Shown one piece after another: positions 55,043-63,936 of a stretch of DNA of 64,000 nucleotides. A program made the translations under genes and the position numbers. The stretch spans positions 642,044 through 706,043 of the forward strand of contig NZ_LMTI01000002.1 in assembly GCF_001510665.1 (NCBI RefSeq). The letters run 5' to 3'. Source of the DNA: Bacillus sp. FJAT-27445. GTDB taxonomy: Bacteria > Bacillota > Bacilli > Bacillales > Cytobacillaceae. Below the pieces are notes generated by a model. That model did no database searches. It saw nothing but the letters and a program-made list of their open reading frames with translations, and was not told the DNA's origin. Position 1 is the first letter of the stretch, and each line of letters starts with the position of its first letter.

Positions 55043-56790
55043 TGAACTCCGTCCTCGAGCTTGCTTATTTCCCGGGAAACCGCTGACCAAATTCTTCTAT
55101 GTTCAGCCGCATTTGCCTCCCGATTGGTCACAACCTCGATAACCTTCAGTCCAGGCTTGTCCTTTGCAGAAATAATCGCATCGTTGAAGTGTGTCCAATC
55201 ATGGACCCGAGTAAATGTGCCGCCGTACATTTCCACCACATGAGAAAAATCAAGGTCAAGAGGTGTGCCGAAAAGGCGCTCGAAATTTCTCGATTGCCCT
55301 GATTGTGGAAGAAATGAAAATATACCGCCTCCATTATTGTTGATTAGAATTACTGTTAGATTCAAATCATACAATTTTGCAGGGAGCAGGCCATTCAAAT
55401 CGTGGTAAAACGTCAGGTCGCCAAGAACTAGGTACATTGGGCTCGCATAAATCGACGCTCCAAGCGCCGTGGAGATAACGCCATCAATGCCATTCGCCCC
55501 TCGGTTTGCCATTACGTTTATCTGTTTACTATTCAGCCAGAAAAAGCTGTCGAGGTCACGGATTGGCATGCTATTTCCCACAAATAAGGAAGATCCGTCA
55601 GGGAGCAAATCTGGAAGTTCACGGTAAACAAGGCTTTCATTCAGCTTTTCCCTGTCCATTTCCGCATCCATAGCTTTCTTTGACTTGGAATTCAGCATCT
55701 GCCACTTATCCGCATAATTGGTATGTGGCACCTTATTGATATTCTCAAGGAGACCATCACAAAAAAGGGCTTCATCACAATAAATCATTTCAGTGGATAG
55801 GGCATGCGGATCAAGCCAGCCTCCGCTTCCATCAACAACAATTTGCCTGGCCTCCCGATTTTCCTTAAGGAAAATCGTCAGTGCCTTCGAAACAGGCATG
55901 GCGCCGAAGCGGATAATTACTTCAGGCTTTATCTGGCGTTTTGCCTCCTCAAAGCGAAGGAAAGAATCATATGCATCGACAACCCATTTACCTGAATTGC
56001 TGCCGCTTCTCAACTGGGATAGAGGATCGGCAAGGATAGGAAAGCCGATCGCCTCTGCCAGCGCTTCAACTTTTGCGGAAAAAGCATTATTATCGAGCTG
56101 GCCGCACACAATAATGCCTCTTTCAACTTTCCCGAGAAGCGAGGAAATCCGCTTAAATCCTTGCTCATCAAGAACCCTTTTGCCCTGTGTGACAGAAACA
56201 TACCCCTCCGCCCTTTCAGCGAGTTCAAAAAGGCGGTCATTTTCCAGATTGGGAATAAGCGGCTCACGAAATGGGAAATTCAGGTGGACCGGACCAGCCG
56301 GGGCCTGAATCGCTATCGATGCCGCCCTTCCGCAAACCATCCGCGCGTAGCGGAGCATGTCCACAGCCTCTTCAGGCAATGCCATTTCCGCAAACCATTT
56401 TACATGCTTCCCGTACAAATCCATTTGGTCGATTGCTTGCGGCGCGCCGACATCCCTCAGTTCATGGGGACGGTCCGCCGTCAGCACAAGAAGAGGTACG
56501 CGTGAATAACGGGCCTCAACAATCGCCGGGAAATAATTCGCGGCGGCAGTACCTGAGGTACACAACATGACAGCGGGCCTTCCGCTCGCCTTTGCAATCC
56601 CAAGCGCAAAAAAAGCGGCTGACCGCTCATCAACATGGATATGCAAATTCAAGCCCGGATGCTCGGCCATAACCATCGCCATTGGCGTCGAGCGGGATCC
56701 CGGACTGACAACAACATCCTTTATGCCTGTATTAACAAGTTCAGCCACAAAGGCTGCTATATAAGCTGTCAAAGCACTTTGATGGTTCAT
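55039..56790 (-). CDS. menD: SEPHCHC synthase MenD (ThDP enzyme)
   Basis: 583 residues. The N-terminal VSPGSRSTPMAM and HVDERSAAFFALG contain the ThDP-activating Glu, and the cofactor-binding GDLTFYHDLNGLL and NNNGGGIFSFLPQ segments are near residues 445-480. It joins isochorismate and 2-oxoglutarate. Its start overlaps the menF stop by four bases. Confidence 0.96.
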   Translation of the reverse strand: MNHQSALTAYIAAFVAELVNTGIKDVVVSPGSRSTPMAMVMAEHPGLNLHIHVDERSAAFFALGIAKASGRPAVMLCTSGTAAANYFPAIVEARYSRVPLLVLTADRPHELRDVGAPQAIDQMDLYGKHVKWFAEMALPEEAVDMLRYARMVCGRAASIAIQAPAGPVHLNFPFREPLIPNLENDRLFELAERAEGYVSVTQGKRVLDEQGFKRISSLLGKVERGIIVCGQLDNNAFSAKVEALAEAIGFPILADPLSQLRSGSNSGKWVVDAYDSFLRFEEAKRQIKPEVIIRFGAMPVSKALTIFLKENREARQIVVDGSGGWLDPHALSTEMIYCDEALFCDGLLENINKVPHTNYADKWQMLNSKSKKAMDAEMDREKLNESLVYRELPDLLPDGSSLFVGNSMPIRDLDSFFWLNSKQINVMANRGANGIDGVISTALGASIYASPMYLVLGDLTFYHDLNGLLPAKLYDLNLTVILINNNGGGIFSFLPQSGQSRNFERLFGTPLDLDFSHVVEMYGGTFTRVHDWTHFNDAIISAKDKPGLKVIEVVTNREANAAEHRRIWSAVSREISKLEDGVQ

Positions 56791-58193
56791 TCATTTTTTC
56801 CTCCAAGAGCTGAAAGCATCGGCCTGAACTTCAGCCCGGTTTCAATATATTCACTCTCCGCATCAGAATGCGCGACAACACCGCAGCCGGCAAATAGTGA
56901 GGCTTCCTTCCCCTGGATAAGCCCGGAGCGAATCGCCACAGCAAACTCACCGTTTCCTGCATAATCCATCCATCCGATCGGTGCAGCGTAAAAGCCCCGG
57001 TCAAGAGCTTCAATTTCACGAATTTTTTCAATTGCCGCTTCCTTTGGAAGTCCTCCTAGCGCCGGGGTTGGATGAAGCCTTTCCACAATATCAAGAAGGC
57101 TGGATGTATCTTTAGATGTTCCTTCAACAGGAGTGTATAAATGTTGAATATCCCTTATTTTCATTAATTTTGGCTGATCGGGAATAGAAACATGGTTACA
57201 GGTTTCTTCCATGGCATCCCTGATCATATCGACCACATACTGATGCTCCGCAAGGTTTTTTTCATCTGATAATAACAGGCTGCCAAGAAGGCTGTCCTCT
57301 TCGGCAGTTTTTCCTCGTGGAATTGAACCTGCAAGGCACGCAGAACGGACCGATTTTCCGCGCTTTTTGATGAGCCGCTCCGGGGAAGCCCCGATAAAGC
57401 TGTCCCCGCCTGATTCAAAAGAAAAAATAAAACTGGTCTTTTGCTCCTGTTCCAGTTTTTCCAGAACTGCCGTGCTTTCAACTTCTTTATTGAAATAAAG
57501 GCGTAATTCCCTTGCAAGCACAACTTTTTTGAGCGGGCCATTCTGAAGCTGCCCGACCGCGTCTGTAACGGTATTCTTCCAGTCACCGGCCATGATTTCT
57601 TTAACTTCCTTAAGGATTACTTCCGGCTCAGTGCGCTCGACCTTGAGATTTTTAACAAGCGCCTCCCTTTCAACAGCAACCTTATTAAAAAGAGAGAGGC
57701 CGTCATGCTTCGAGCATACAACGTTCGTAGTCAAATATGCTTCCCCATCCACCACGGTCAACATAAACCTTGGTATGTGAAATAGGGCATCAGGATATTT
57801 TGACCAAAGAACAGTTTTGGGCTTTAAAGGATCGAAGGAAAAACCTCCGAACATTACAGGGCCCAATCCCGCTTTATTATAAGAATTAACAATAATTCCA
57901 TCCTGGATAAGCTCATTCCAGTTCCTGTCAATATAGGTAAACCGGCCTTCCGCCAGGCCAGTGCTAAGTTGCGCTGCAATGCCCAGACCTGCAATATAAA
58001 ACCCTTCATCCGGGTCCCTCCAGTAAAACCGCTCACCAAAAAAATCTGCACTTCCGCTATCGAAAAAGGAAAGAGGGTCAATTGCACCGGCCTTTTGGAC
58101 CTCGCTAACCAGGATTGGCCTGCCCTGCTCCCGAGCTCTTCCTATTCCAAGAAGGATTGCTTCTTTCAGTTCCGTTTCATGAATGGTAACCAC
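56787..58193 (-). CDS. menF: Isochorismate synthase MenF
   Basis: 468 residues of the chorismate-utilising family. KKVVLARELRL (about residue 237) holds the catalytic Lys, with GASPERLI, LAGSIPRGKT and the C-terminal GCGVVAHSDAESEYIET. It converts chorismate to isochorismate, the first step of menaquinone synthesis. The GTG at 58193 follows TTGGAGGG. It is the first gene of menFDHBEC. Confidence 0.94.
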   Translation of the reverse strand: MVTIHETELKEAILLGIGRAREQGRPILVSEVQKAGAIDPLSFFDSGSADFFGERFYWRDPDEGFYIAGLGIAAQLSTGLAEGRFTYIDRNWNELIQDGIIVNSYNKAGLGPVMFGGFSFDPLKPKTVLWSKYPDALFHIPRFMLTVVDGEAYLTTNVVCSKHDGLSLFNKVAVEREALVKNLKVERTEPEVILKEVKEIMAGDWKNTVTDAVGQLQNGPLKKVVLARELRLYFNKEVESTAVLEKLEQEQKTSFIFSFESGGDSFIGASPERLIKKRGKSVRSACLAGSIPRGKTAEEDSLLGSLLLSDEKNLAEHQYVVDMIRDAMEETCNHVSIPDQPKLMKIRDIQHLYTPVEGTSKDTSSLLDIVERLHPTPALGGLPKEAAIEKIREIEALDRGFYAAPIGWMDYAGNGEFAVAIRSGLIQGKEASLFAGCGVVAHSDAESEYIETGLKFRPMLSALGGKNE

Positions 58194-58207
58194 AAATTTC
58201 CCTCCAA

Positions 58208-58279
58208 AACAGCGTCAAATGCTGTTGTCCATTCAACTTAAACCTCATTAAGGATACTCTCCGTTGAATGGAGTGTCAA
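58208..58279 (-). promoter_or_regulatory. menF promoter with overlapping inverted repeats
   Basis: TTGACA (58279-58274), 17-base spacer, TATCCT (58256-58251). TCCATTCAAC (58228-58237) is an exact inverted copy of GTTGAATGGA (58263-58272), which spans the spacer. AACAGC/GCTGTT forms a hairpin just before the binding site. Confidence 0.75.
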
Positions 58280-58442
58280 TAACACTTGTCACTATCAACC
58301 AGTTTCATTCCTTATTATATCGCATTCCGCCGCAAACCTCGACAAACGATGCCTAAAAAACTACAGGAATTAACCTTTGTCTCCCAAAAAGGGAAGGGAA
58401 CCTTTTTTATTGGAACTGTTTCCAGATTTCAGGAAAAAAGGA

Positions 58443-58471
58443 TTGACAGGCGACAGGCGATTCCATACACT
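58443..58471 (+). promoter_or_regulatory. Candidate SigA promoter of menA
   Basis: TTGACA, a 17-base spacer and TACACT, about 80 bases before the menA start. Confidence 0.65.
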
Positions 58472-58551
58472 TGAATTTGGTATGGTTTTTTGCCAAGTTT
58501 TCATAGAATGCTAAATTTGAAGTAACAAATAAAAATTAGGGAGTGTACATC

Positions 58552-59487
58552 ATGCAGCCACAAGTACAGACTGGCACATCCCATGTACCTGAATCGAACC
58601 GCGGCTTCCGCGCCTGGTGGCAGCTAACAAGGCCCCATACGCTGACAGCGGCATTCGTACCGGTTTTCCTCGGCACAGCCCTTGCGCTTGACGTAGGGAG
58701 AATCGACTTTGGGCTCTTTTTTGCAATGCTTGTCGCCTGCCTTTTGATTCAGGCGGCTACAAATATGTTCAATGAGTATTACGATTTCAAAAGAGGCCTC
58801 GATACCGAGCACTCAATAGGCATCGGCGGCGCAATTGTCCGGGACGGTATCAAACCAAGGACCGTGATGCAGCTTGCCCTTATCCTATACGGCATATCCA
58901 TCCTGATTGGCATTTATATTTGTATGGAAAGCAGCTGGTGGATAGCAGTGATTGGCGGCGTCTCCATGCTTGCCGGCTACCTATATACAGGAGGCCCTTA
59001 CCCAATCGCCTATACTCCGCTGGGGGAACTGTTTGCCGGATTTTTCATGGGCTGCCTTATCATCCTGATCTCATTCTTTATCCAGACCGGATTCGTATCG
59101 GCAACGAGCGTATTCGTCTCCATTCCGGTATCCATTCTCGTTGGCGCCATCCTTATGGCGAACAACATCCGTGACCATGACGGGGACAAGGAATTCGGCA
59201 GGAAAACACTTGCCATTTTACTTGGCAGAGAGAACGCCATCCTCTTCCTTGCCGGCATGTTCGTTGCCGCCTATATCCTGGTTGCAATAATGATTGGCCT
59301 CGGCATCGCATCAGCATGGACGGCTATCGTCATTTTGAGCGCTCCGAAAGCAGTCAAGGCAATCAAAGGTTTCAAGGCCGGCCGGGTTCCGATCCAGATG
59401 ATGCCCGCCATGAAAGCAACTGCCCAGACAAACACAATATTTGGATTCCTGTTATCCATCGGCCTGTTTTTAGGCTACTTCATCTAG
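58552..59487 (+). CDS. menA: 1,4-Dihydroxy-2-naphthoate polyprenyltransferase
   Basis: About 311 residues, a UbiA-family membrane enzyme with eight to nine membrane segments. The prenyl-diphosphate motifs are NMFNEYYDFKRGLD (about residue 70) and NNIRDHDGDKEFGRKT (about residue 205). It joins the naphthoate ring to the isoprenoid tail. GGGAGTG lies eight bases before the ATG. It is divergent from the menF operon. Confidence 0.94.
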   Translation: MQPQVQTGTSHVPESNRGFRAWWQLTRPHTLTAAFVPVFLGTALALDVGRIDFGLFFAMLVACLLIQAATNMFNEYYDFKRGLDTEHSIGIGGAIVRDGIKPRTVMQLALILYGISILIGIYICMESSWWIAVIGGVSMLAGYLYTGGPYPIAYTPLGELFAGFFMGCLIILISFFIQTGFVSATSVFVSIPVSILVGAILMANNIRDHDGDKEFGRKTLAILLGRENAILFLAGMFVAAYILVAIMIGLGIASAWTAIVILSAPKAVKAIKGFKAGRVPIQMMPAMKATAQTNTIFGFLLSIGLFLGYFI

Positions 59488-59513
59488 CTCCTGCCATAGC
59501 AGGAGCTTTTTTC
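59486..59513 (+). terminator. Terminator of menA
   Basis: AGCTCCTG (59486-59493) pairs with CAGGAGCT (59500-59507), followed by TTTTT; it overlaps the stop codon. Confidence 0.93.
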
Positions 59514-59626
59514 ATGGATTCTAATCGGGCAACCTCCCTCCCTTAGCCTATGTTTCATCACAGCTCGTACAGGGAAGGAATTTAGTACAGATAAAGCTAA
59601 AATGCTACGAAACGGATGTGGACTTG

Positions 59627-60388
59627 ATGTTATCAAAAGACCAATTAAATTCCCTGAAATATTTACTGGAGGAAGAAAATAAAGCATTAACTAATCAACT
59701 GGAAATGAAAAACGGTTATGGTGACCGCGACAAGGAAGAAACCGAAACAGTCGGAGAGCTTTCCTCTATTGACAATCACCCGGCCGATCTCGGTACCGAA
59801 CTTTTTGAGAGGGAAAAAAACTTCGCGCTCGAAGACCACGCCGGTGCACAGCTGGAAAAAGTCAATGAGGCCCTGGAAGCCATTGAAGATGGTTCTTATG
59901 GAGTATGCAAGGAGTGCGGCAAAGACATTCCATTTGAACGGCTTGAAGCCATCCCTTCCACTCTTTACTGCGTGGATCATACTCCGGACCAGACAGCTGC
60001 AAATGACAGGCCGGTTGAGGAGGATATTCTTACTCCTTCTATTCCGAATTCTTTCCGGGGAAAAGGGGACGGCGGTATCATTGATACAAATGACTCGTTT
60101 GAGGAAGTAGCCCGGTATGGCACTTCGGAAGGACCGCAGGATCTTGTCGGAGACTACGACAGCTACGATGATCTTTACAAGAACGGTATCAATGAGGAAG
60201 GGGCAACAGAGGATATTGAGGAGTTTGTTTCCAACGACATCGAAGGTGGAAACCGGAAATTCAATCCGAACCATGAAAAGCTGAAGGAATTGGAAGAACT
60301 GCTGGACAGGAAAGGGTTGGAGTCGCAAATGGGGGACGTCCATTACAACAAGAAAGACAGCTACATTGATAAAGACAATGATGAGTAA
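59627..60388 (+). CDS. yteA: YteA, DksA/TraR-type protein
   Basis: About 253 residues: an N-terminal coiled-coil helical region (LNSLKYLLEEENKALTNQ) followed by the zinc-finger-like segment YGVCKECGKDIPFERL with LYCVDH, and a long acidic tail. The fourth metal position is His instead of Cys. In B. subtilis YteA is a general-stress/sporulation protein next to menA with unclear function. The ATG at 59627 is chosen; TTG and GTG lie just upstream and the binding site is weak. Confidence 0.85.
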   Translation: MLSKDQLNSLKYLLEEENKALTNQLEMKNGYGDRDKEETETVGELSSIDNHPADLGTELFEREKNFALEDHAGAQLEKVNEALEAIEDGSYGVCKECGKDIPFERLEAIPSTLYCVDHTPDQTAANDRPVEEDILTPSIPNSFRGKGDGGIIDTNDSFEEVARYGTSEGPQDLVGDYDSYDDLYKNGINEEGATEDIEEFVSNDIEGGNRKFNPNHEKLKELEELLDRKGLESQMGDVHYNKKDSYIDKDNDE

Positions 60389-60392
60389 AACA

Positions 60393-60434
60393 AAAATGCC
60401 AGCTCCTACGGTTTAAAGGAGCTGGCATTTTATT
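60393..60434. terminator. Bidirectional terminator between yteA and glgD
   Basis: AAAATGCCAGCTCC (60393-60406) pairs with GGAGCTGGCATTTT (60418-60431), with T-runs on the outer side of both strands. Confidence 0.94.
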
Positions 60435-61485
60435 ATAGAATCATAAGGGTTCTTGCTGGAGTTTCTCCCGGTTCAATAAAGCTACCCTTGCTATAAACAA
60501 TTGGTTTGGCTGGATTCCCAATCAAGATGGTTCCTGACTCAACCTTTACATCCTTATCAAGGATGACAGAGTCAAGAATACACTCTTCGCCAATCTGGCA
60601 TTTTTGCATAATTACACTGTTTCTGATAACGGTTCCCTTTCCAACTGTCACTCCCCTAGAAATAATGCTGTTTTCAATTTTCCCCCTAAGCTGGCAGCCG
60701 TTGGCGACCAAACTCCTTTTTACAGAGGATTCCGGGTAATAGCGGGATGGCGGCTCATCTTTAACCTTTGTATAGACGGGTTGGCGCTTTTTGAACAGCG
60801 AATTCCAAATTCGGGTTTCCAACAGTTCCATACTCGTCTTAAAATAGCTCTGGATTGATTCTACCCTTTTGGCATAGCCTTCATATTCATACCTGCACAC
60901 TGAATAAGGGCAGGATAAGTCTTCAAATACATCCTTGATGCACGTATACCCGGTTTCGGCCCTGCTTTTAATCAAATCGATTAGAAGCGAGGTCTTGAGC
61001 AGATAAATATCAAGGGACTCCCCATGTTTGTATACCTCGGTCAAATCGCATCCGCATTCGATATGCTGCTCCAAAAGATGGTTGAAATCTGTATTAATAA
61101 CGGTATTCGAGTTCGAAATCAGAGTGTATTCCTGTGTACTCCTGTAAAAGAAATCAAGGTTATCTGCATAGTGTGAGAAGCAGCCAATGCCCGACTCCCT
61201 ATCTGCATCCGATGGGGAAGCAGGAAAAAAGAAAAGCCCGTCCCGTTTTCTGTTTAAGTCCCAATTCTTCCCCGAACCAAGGTGGTCCATTAACGATCTG
61301 TATCCGGACTTTGGAAAAATCGCCACACTGCTGATTCCTGAGTTCACCATGCTGGAAAGGACAAAGTCAATCAGGCGGTATCTTCCTGCAAAAGGTAGGG
61401 CGGCCACCGGCCTATGCAGCAGCAGTTCTTGCAGGTCATCGTGGTATGTGGCGGCATCGATGACTCCTAAGAGTTGTTTCTTCAT
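60433..61485 (-). CDS. glgD: Glucose-1-phosphate adenylyltransferase, non-catalytic subunit GlgD
   Basis: 350 residues. It has the nucleotidyltransferase fold (VAALPFAGRYRLIDFVLSSM) and a C-terminal left-handed beta-helix (ENSIISRGVTVGKGTVIRNS) but lacks the N-terminal GGxGxRL loop, so it is the regulatory subunit that works with GlgC. GAAGGAGGGACAAAA precedes the ATG. It starts 22 bases after glgC and is closed by a terminator. Confidence 0.93.
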   Translation of the reverse strand: MKKQLLGVIDAATYHDDLQELLLHRPVAALPFAGRYRLIDFVLSSMVNSGISSVAIFPKSGYRSLMDHLGSGKNWDLNRKRDGLFFFPASPSDADRESGIGCFSHYADNLDFFYRSTQEYTLISNSNTVINTDFNHLLEQHIECGCDLTEVYKHGESLDIYLLKTSLLIDLIKSRAETGYTCIKDVFEDLSCPYSVCRYEYEGYAKRVESIQSYFKTSMELLETRIWNSLFKKRQPVYTKVKDEPPSRYYPESSVKRSLVANGCQLRGKIENSIISRGVTVGKGTVIRNSVIMQKCQIGEECILDSVILDKDVKVESGTILIGNPAKPIVYSKGSFIEPGETPARTLMIL

Positions 61486-61507
61486 TTTTGTCCCTCCTTC
61501 TCTATCA

Positions 61508-62653
61508 TTAAGTAGCGAGATATTTCTGTTGGATCATATCTTCATTGACAAGTACAATCTCCCCGTTTTCCGGGCGAATAACCATTCCATCCGGAACTTC
61601 AAGGTCACATGGAACGATCGCCTTTTCGATAAAGGTGTTTTTTCCAATTACAGCATCCGGCATAATGACTGAATCCTTGACCACGGCTCCTATTTCAATG
61701 GTTACTCCCTGAAAAAGCACAGAGTGTTCGACATCCCCTTCAATCGTGCACCCCTCATTAACCAAGGATTGAACAACCAATGCATCACTTGAAATGAACT
61801 GCGGCGGCTGGTTGGGATTAACTGAATAAATCCTCCAATTGTTATCAAATAAATCCAGGCCGCATGTATCATCCAGGAGATCCATATTTGCCTCCCAAAA
61901 GCTTTGGACCGTTCCGACATCCTTCCAATACCCCGAAAATGGGTAGGCGACAAGCTGCTTCCCTTCCGCTACGAGGCGGGGAATGACATCTTTGCCAAAA
62001 TCATGGCTCGAATTCTCATTTGCATAATCCGTTTCAAGGCACTCTCTCAGTACATTCCAGTTAAATATATAAATTCCCATTGAGGCGAGATTGCTTTTGG
62101 GAACGTCCGGTTTTTCCTCGAATTCTGTGATTCTCATATCTGGGCCGGTATTCATAATGCCGAACCGGCCTGCATCAGCCCACGGGACCTCAATCACTGA
62201 AATACTGGCATCGGCGCCTTTTTCAATATGATACTGGAGCATATGTTCATAGTTCATCTTGTAAATATGGTCGCCTGATAAAATAAGAACGTACTCTGGA
62301 TCATATTGCTTTAGATAATTCAGGTTCTGGTAAACAGCGCATGCTGTCCCCGTGTACCATTTTACTTCCGAAGATTCACTAAAAGGTGGAAGGACCGTCA
62401 CTCCTCCATCCTTTCGGTCAAGGTCCCAAGCACTCCCGATCCCAATATAGGAATTTAACAGCATCGGCTGATACTGGGTTAGCACTCCGACAGTATCAAT
62501 ACCCGAGTTTGTGCAATTGCTTAAAGTGAAATCAATAATTCTGTATTTCCCGCCAAACGGAACTGCGGGTTTGGCGATATTCCTAGTCAACATCTTCAAC
62601 CTGCTGCCCTGGCCGCCTGCCAGCAGCATCGCCACGCATTTTTTCTTTGCCAT
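61508..62653 (-). CDS. glgC: Glucose-1-phosphate adenylyltransferase GlgC
   Basis: 381 residues, catalytic. The nucleotide loop is [14 protein letters not shown] (residues 11-24), with [23 protein letters not shown] and LSGDHIYKM. It makes ADP-glucose for glycogen. AGAGGAGCGGCTGA precedes the ATG. The usual operon continues with glgA and glgP and begins with glgB; here neither side has them, so this pair stands alone. Confidence 0.94.
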   Translation of the reverse strand: MAKKKCVAMLLAGGQGSRLKMLTRNIAKPAVPFGGKYRIIDFTLSNCTNSGIDTVGVLTQYQPMLLNSYIGIGSAWDLDRKDGGVTVLPPFSESSEVKWYTGTACAVYQNLNYLKQYDPEYVLILSGDHIYKMNYEHMLQYHIEKGADASISVIEVPWADAGRFGIMNTGPDMRITEFEEKPDVPKSNLASMGIYIFNWNVLRECLETDYANENSSHDFGKDVIPRLVAEGKQLVAYPFSGYWKDVGTVQSFWEANMDLLDDTCGLDLFDNNWRIYSVNPNQPPQFISSDALVVQSLVNEGCTIEGDVEHSVLFQGVTIEIGAVVKDSVIMPDAVIGKNTFIEKAIVPCDLEVPDGMVIRPENGEIVLVNEDMIQQKYLAT

Positions 62654-63399
62654 TCAGCCGCTCCTCTCTTCTCCCGGACAAAAACAAAAGCCCTAGCGAA
62701 GTATGAAAACCCTTCTGCATCGAGGACTTATCACGCAACTGCCCGGCATATTTTCTGGAAAGATTGGAACCCCTTTGTTCTCCCATAAATGCTTATATTA
62801 GAAAGCCAAAAGCTTTAGAAGGCCTTTGTCTTTACCATTCAAAAGGAGCAGCATGTCTCTATCATGCTTCATACATACATCCAAATCCCCTTTGAAATGG
62901 ATATTCTACTTTTTAACTATAATTCGTTTAATGCCTGTCATTTCCTTTACAAAAATTCTTTGGTTTTTAGACAAAAAATCGGCGGAATCTCCACCGTTAT
63001 CAAAAATTCCACCCTATACGTCCGCAACAGACAATTTATCTTTCAAAAAAGGCTAAAATTCATCCAGTAAACTCGAAAAAGTATGACTAGGAAGTGAATA
63101 ATCCATTGAATAAAAAGTATATGTAGAATGTTATAAGAAGGAAGTTAAAAAGAGATACCCAAGTTATAAATGAAGCTGATCAACTTGAATATTTGTAGTA
63201 TTCTTACATTTACCCTATTTTTTGAAAGAATAACCTCTTTTTCATAAATTTTTTTGAAGTATGATAAAAATTGAGATCATTAGGAAGAAGATAGCATACA
63301 TGAAGGAAAGTGCTTTAAAACGGAGTTATTTACGATTTAACTAGTTCAATAGAATAATGAAAAAACGGAATAGAATTTCAGTCAGAGGTTATATGAAAA
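62654..63399. other. AT-rich intergenic region between glgC and the tRNA array
   Basis: About 745 bp, more AT-rich than the rest, especially 62860-63400. It should hold the glgC promoter. Short reading frames at 62583-62786 (minus) and 62864-63070 (plus) have no binding site or family resemblance. I see no RNA gene or repeat. Confidence 0.6.
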
Positions 63400-63443
63400 C
63401 ATAAAAAAAGTGCTGTCGGCTTATTGCCGACAGCACTTTTTTT
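63400..63443 (-). terminator. Terminator of the tRNA array
   Basis: AAAAAAAGTGCTGTCGGC (63403-63420) pairs with GCCGACAGCACTTTTTTT (63426-63443), loop TTATT; a T-run follows on the minus strand. Confidence 0.96.
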
Positions 63444-63448
63444 AAAGA

Positions 63449-63520
63449 TGACCCCTACGGGATTCGAACCCGTGTTACCGCCGTGAAAGGGCGGTGTCTT
63501 AACCGCTTGACCAAGGGGCC
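63449..63520 (-). tRNA. tRNA-Glu (anticodon TTC)
   Basis: 72 bases with a complete cloverleaf: acceptor GGCCCCT/AGGGGTC, anticodon loop CTTTCAC, T-loop GGTTCGAATCC. The CCA end is not encoded. Last gene of the array. Confidence 0.97.
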
Positions 63521-63525
63521 ATAAA

Positions 63526-63616
63526 TGGCGGAGAAGGAGGGATTTGAACCCTCGCGCCGGTCACCCGACCTACGCCCTTAGCAGGGGCGCCTCTTCAGCC
63601 TCTTGAGTACTTCCCC
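63526..63616 (-). tRNA. tRNA-Ser (anticodon GCT)
   Basis: 91 bases including the encoded CCA, with the long variable arm of a class II tRNA, anticodon loop CTGCTAA and T-loop GGTTCAAATCC. Confidence 0.96.
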
Positions 63617-63619
63617 ATA

Positions 63620-63694
63620 TGGCTCCGCAGGTAGGACTCGAACCTACGACCGATCGGTTAACAGCCGATAGCTCTACCACTGAGCTACTGCGGA
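63620..63694 (-). tRNA. tRNA-Asn (anticodon GTT)
   Basis: 75 bases including CCA: acceptor TCCGCAG/CTGCGGA, D-loop AGCTCAGTGGTAGAGC, anticodon loop CTGTTAA, T-loop GGTTCGAGTCC. An extra copy of its 5' part lies 112 bases upstream. Confidence 0.97.
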
Positions 63695-63698
63695 ATAA

Positions 63699-63810
63699 TA
63701 AAAGTGAATCTATACTCCATATTTGTAACTGTGTCCCCGCCTCAGCGAACTAATGCAAGCAGTGGCTCGGCGTGTACAACTCGCAGTTTATTCATGGAAG
63801 TGATGCTCGT
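63699..63810. other. Unique segment between the two tRNA-Asn 5' copies
   Basis: 112 bp with no gene, bounded by identical 27-bp pieces of tRNA-Asn. It is richer in GC than usual tRNA spacers in its middle (CACGCCGAGCCACTG on the minus strand). I do not recognise it. Confidence 0.6.
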
Positions 63811-63837
63811 CTCTACCACTGAGCTACTGCGGAATAA
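63811..63837 (-). pseudogene. 5' fragment of tRNA-Asn
   Basis: The 27 bases at 63811-63837 are identical to 63672-63698: the 5' flank, acceptor strand and D-arm of tRNA-Asn (minus strand: CCGCAGTAGCTCAGTGGTAG and flanks). Anticodon, T-arm and 3' acceptor are missing, so it cannot be a tRNA. Confidence 0.9.
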
Positions 63838-63854
63838 AAGTCTTTATACAAAAA

Positions 63855-63931
<77 letters not shown>

Positions 63932-63936
63932 ACATA

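Larger units (their letters stand above)
58194..58551. other. Divergent menF-menA control region
   Basis: No gene in 358 bp. It carries the menF promoter and two leader hairpins on the minus strand and the menA promoter on the plus strand. Nothing else is recognised between 58290 and 58440. Confidence 0.65.

Noticed and set aside
62583..62786. Minus-strand frame upstream of glgC as a glgB remnant
   Set aside because: The peptide has no resemblance to the branching-enzyme C-terminus and overlaps the glgC start in another frame.
62864..63070. 68-codon plus-strand frame in the AT-rich gap
   Set aside because: No binding site, promoter or family resemblance.
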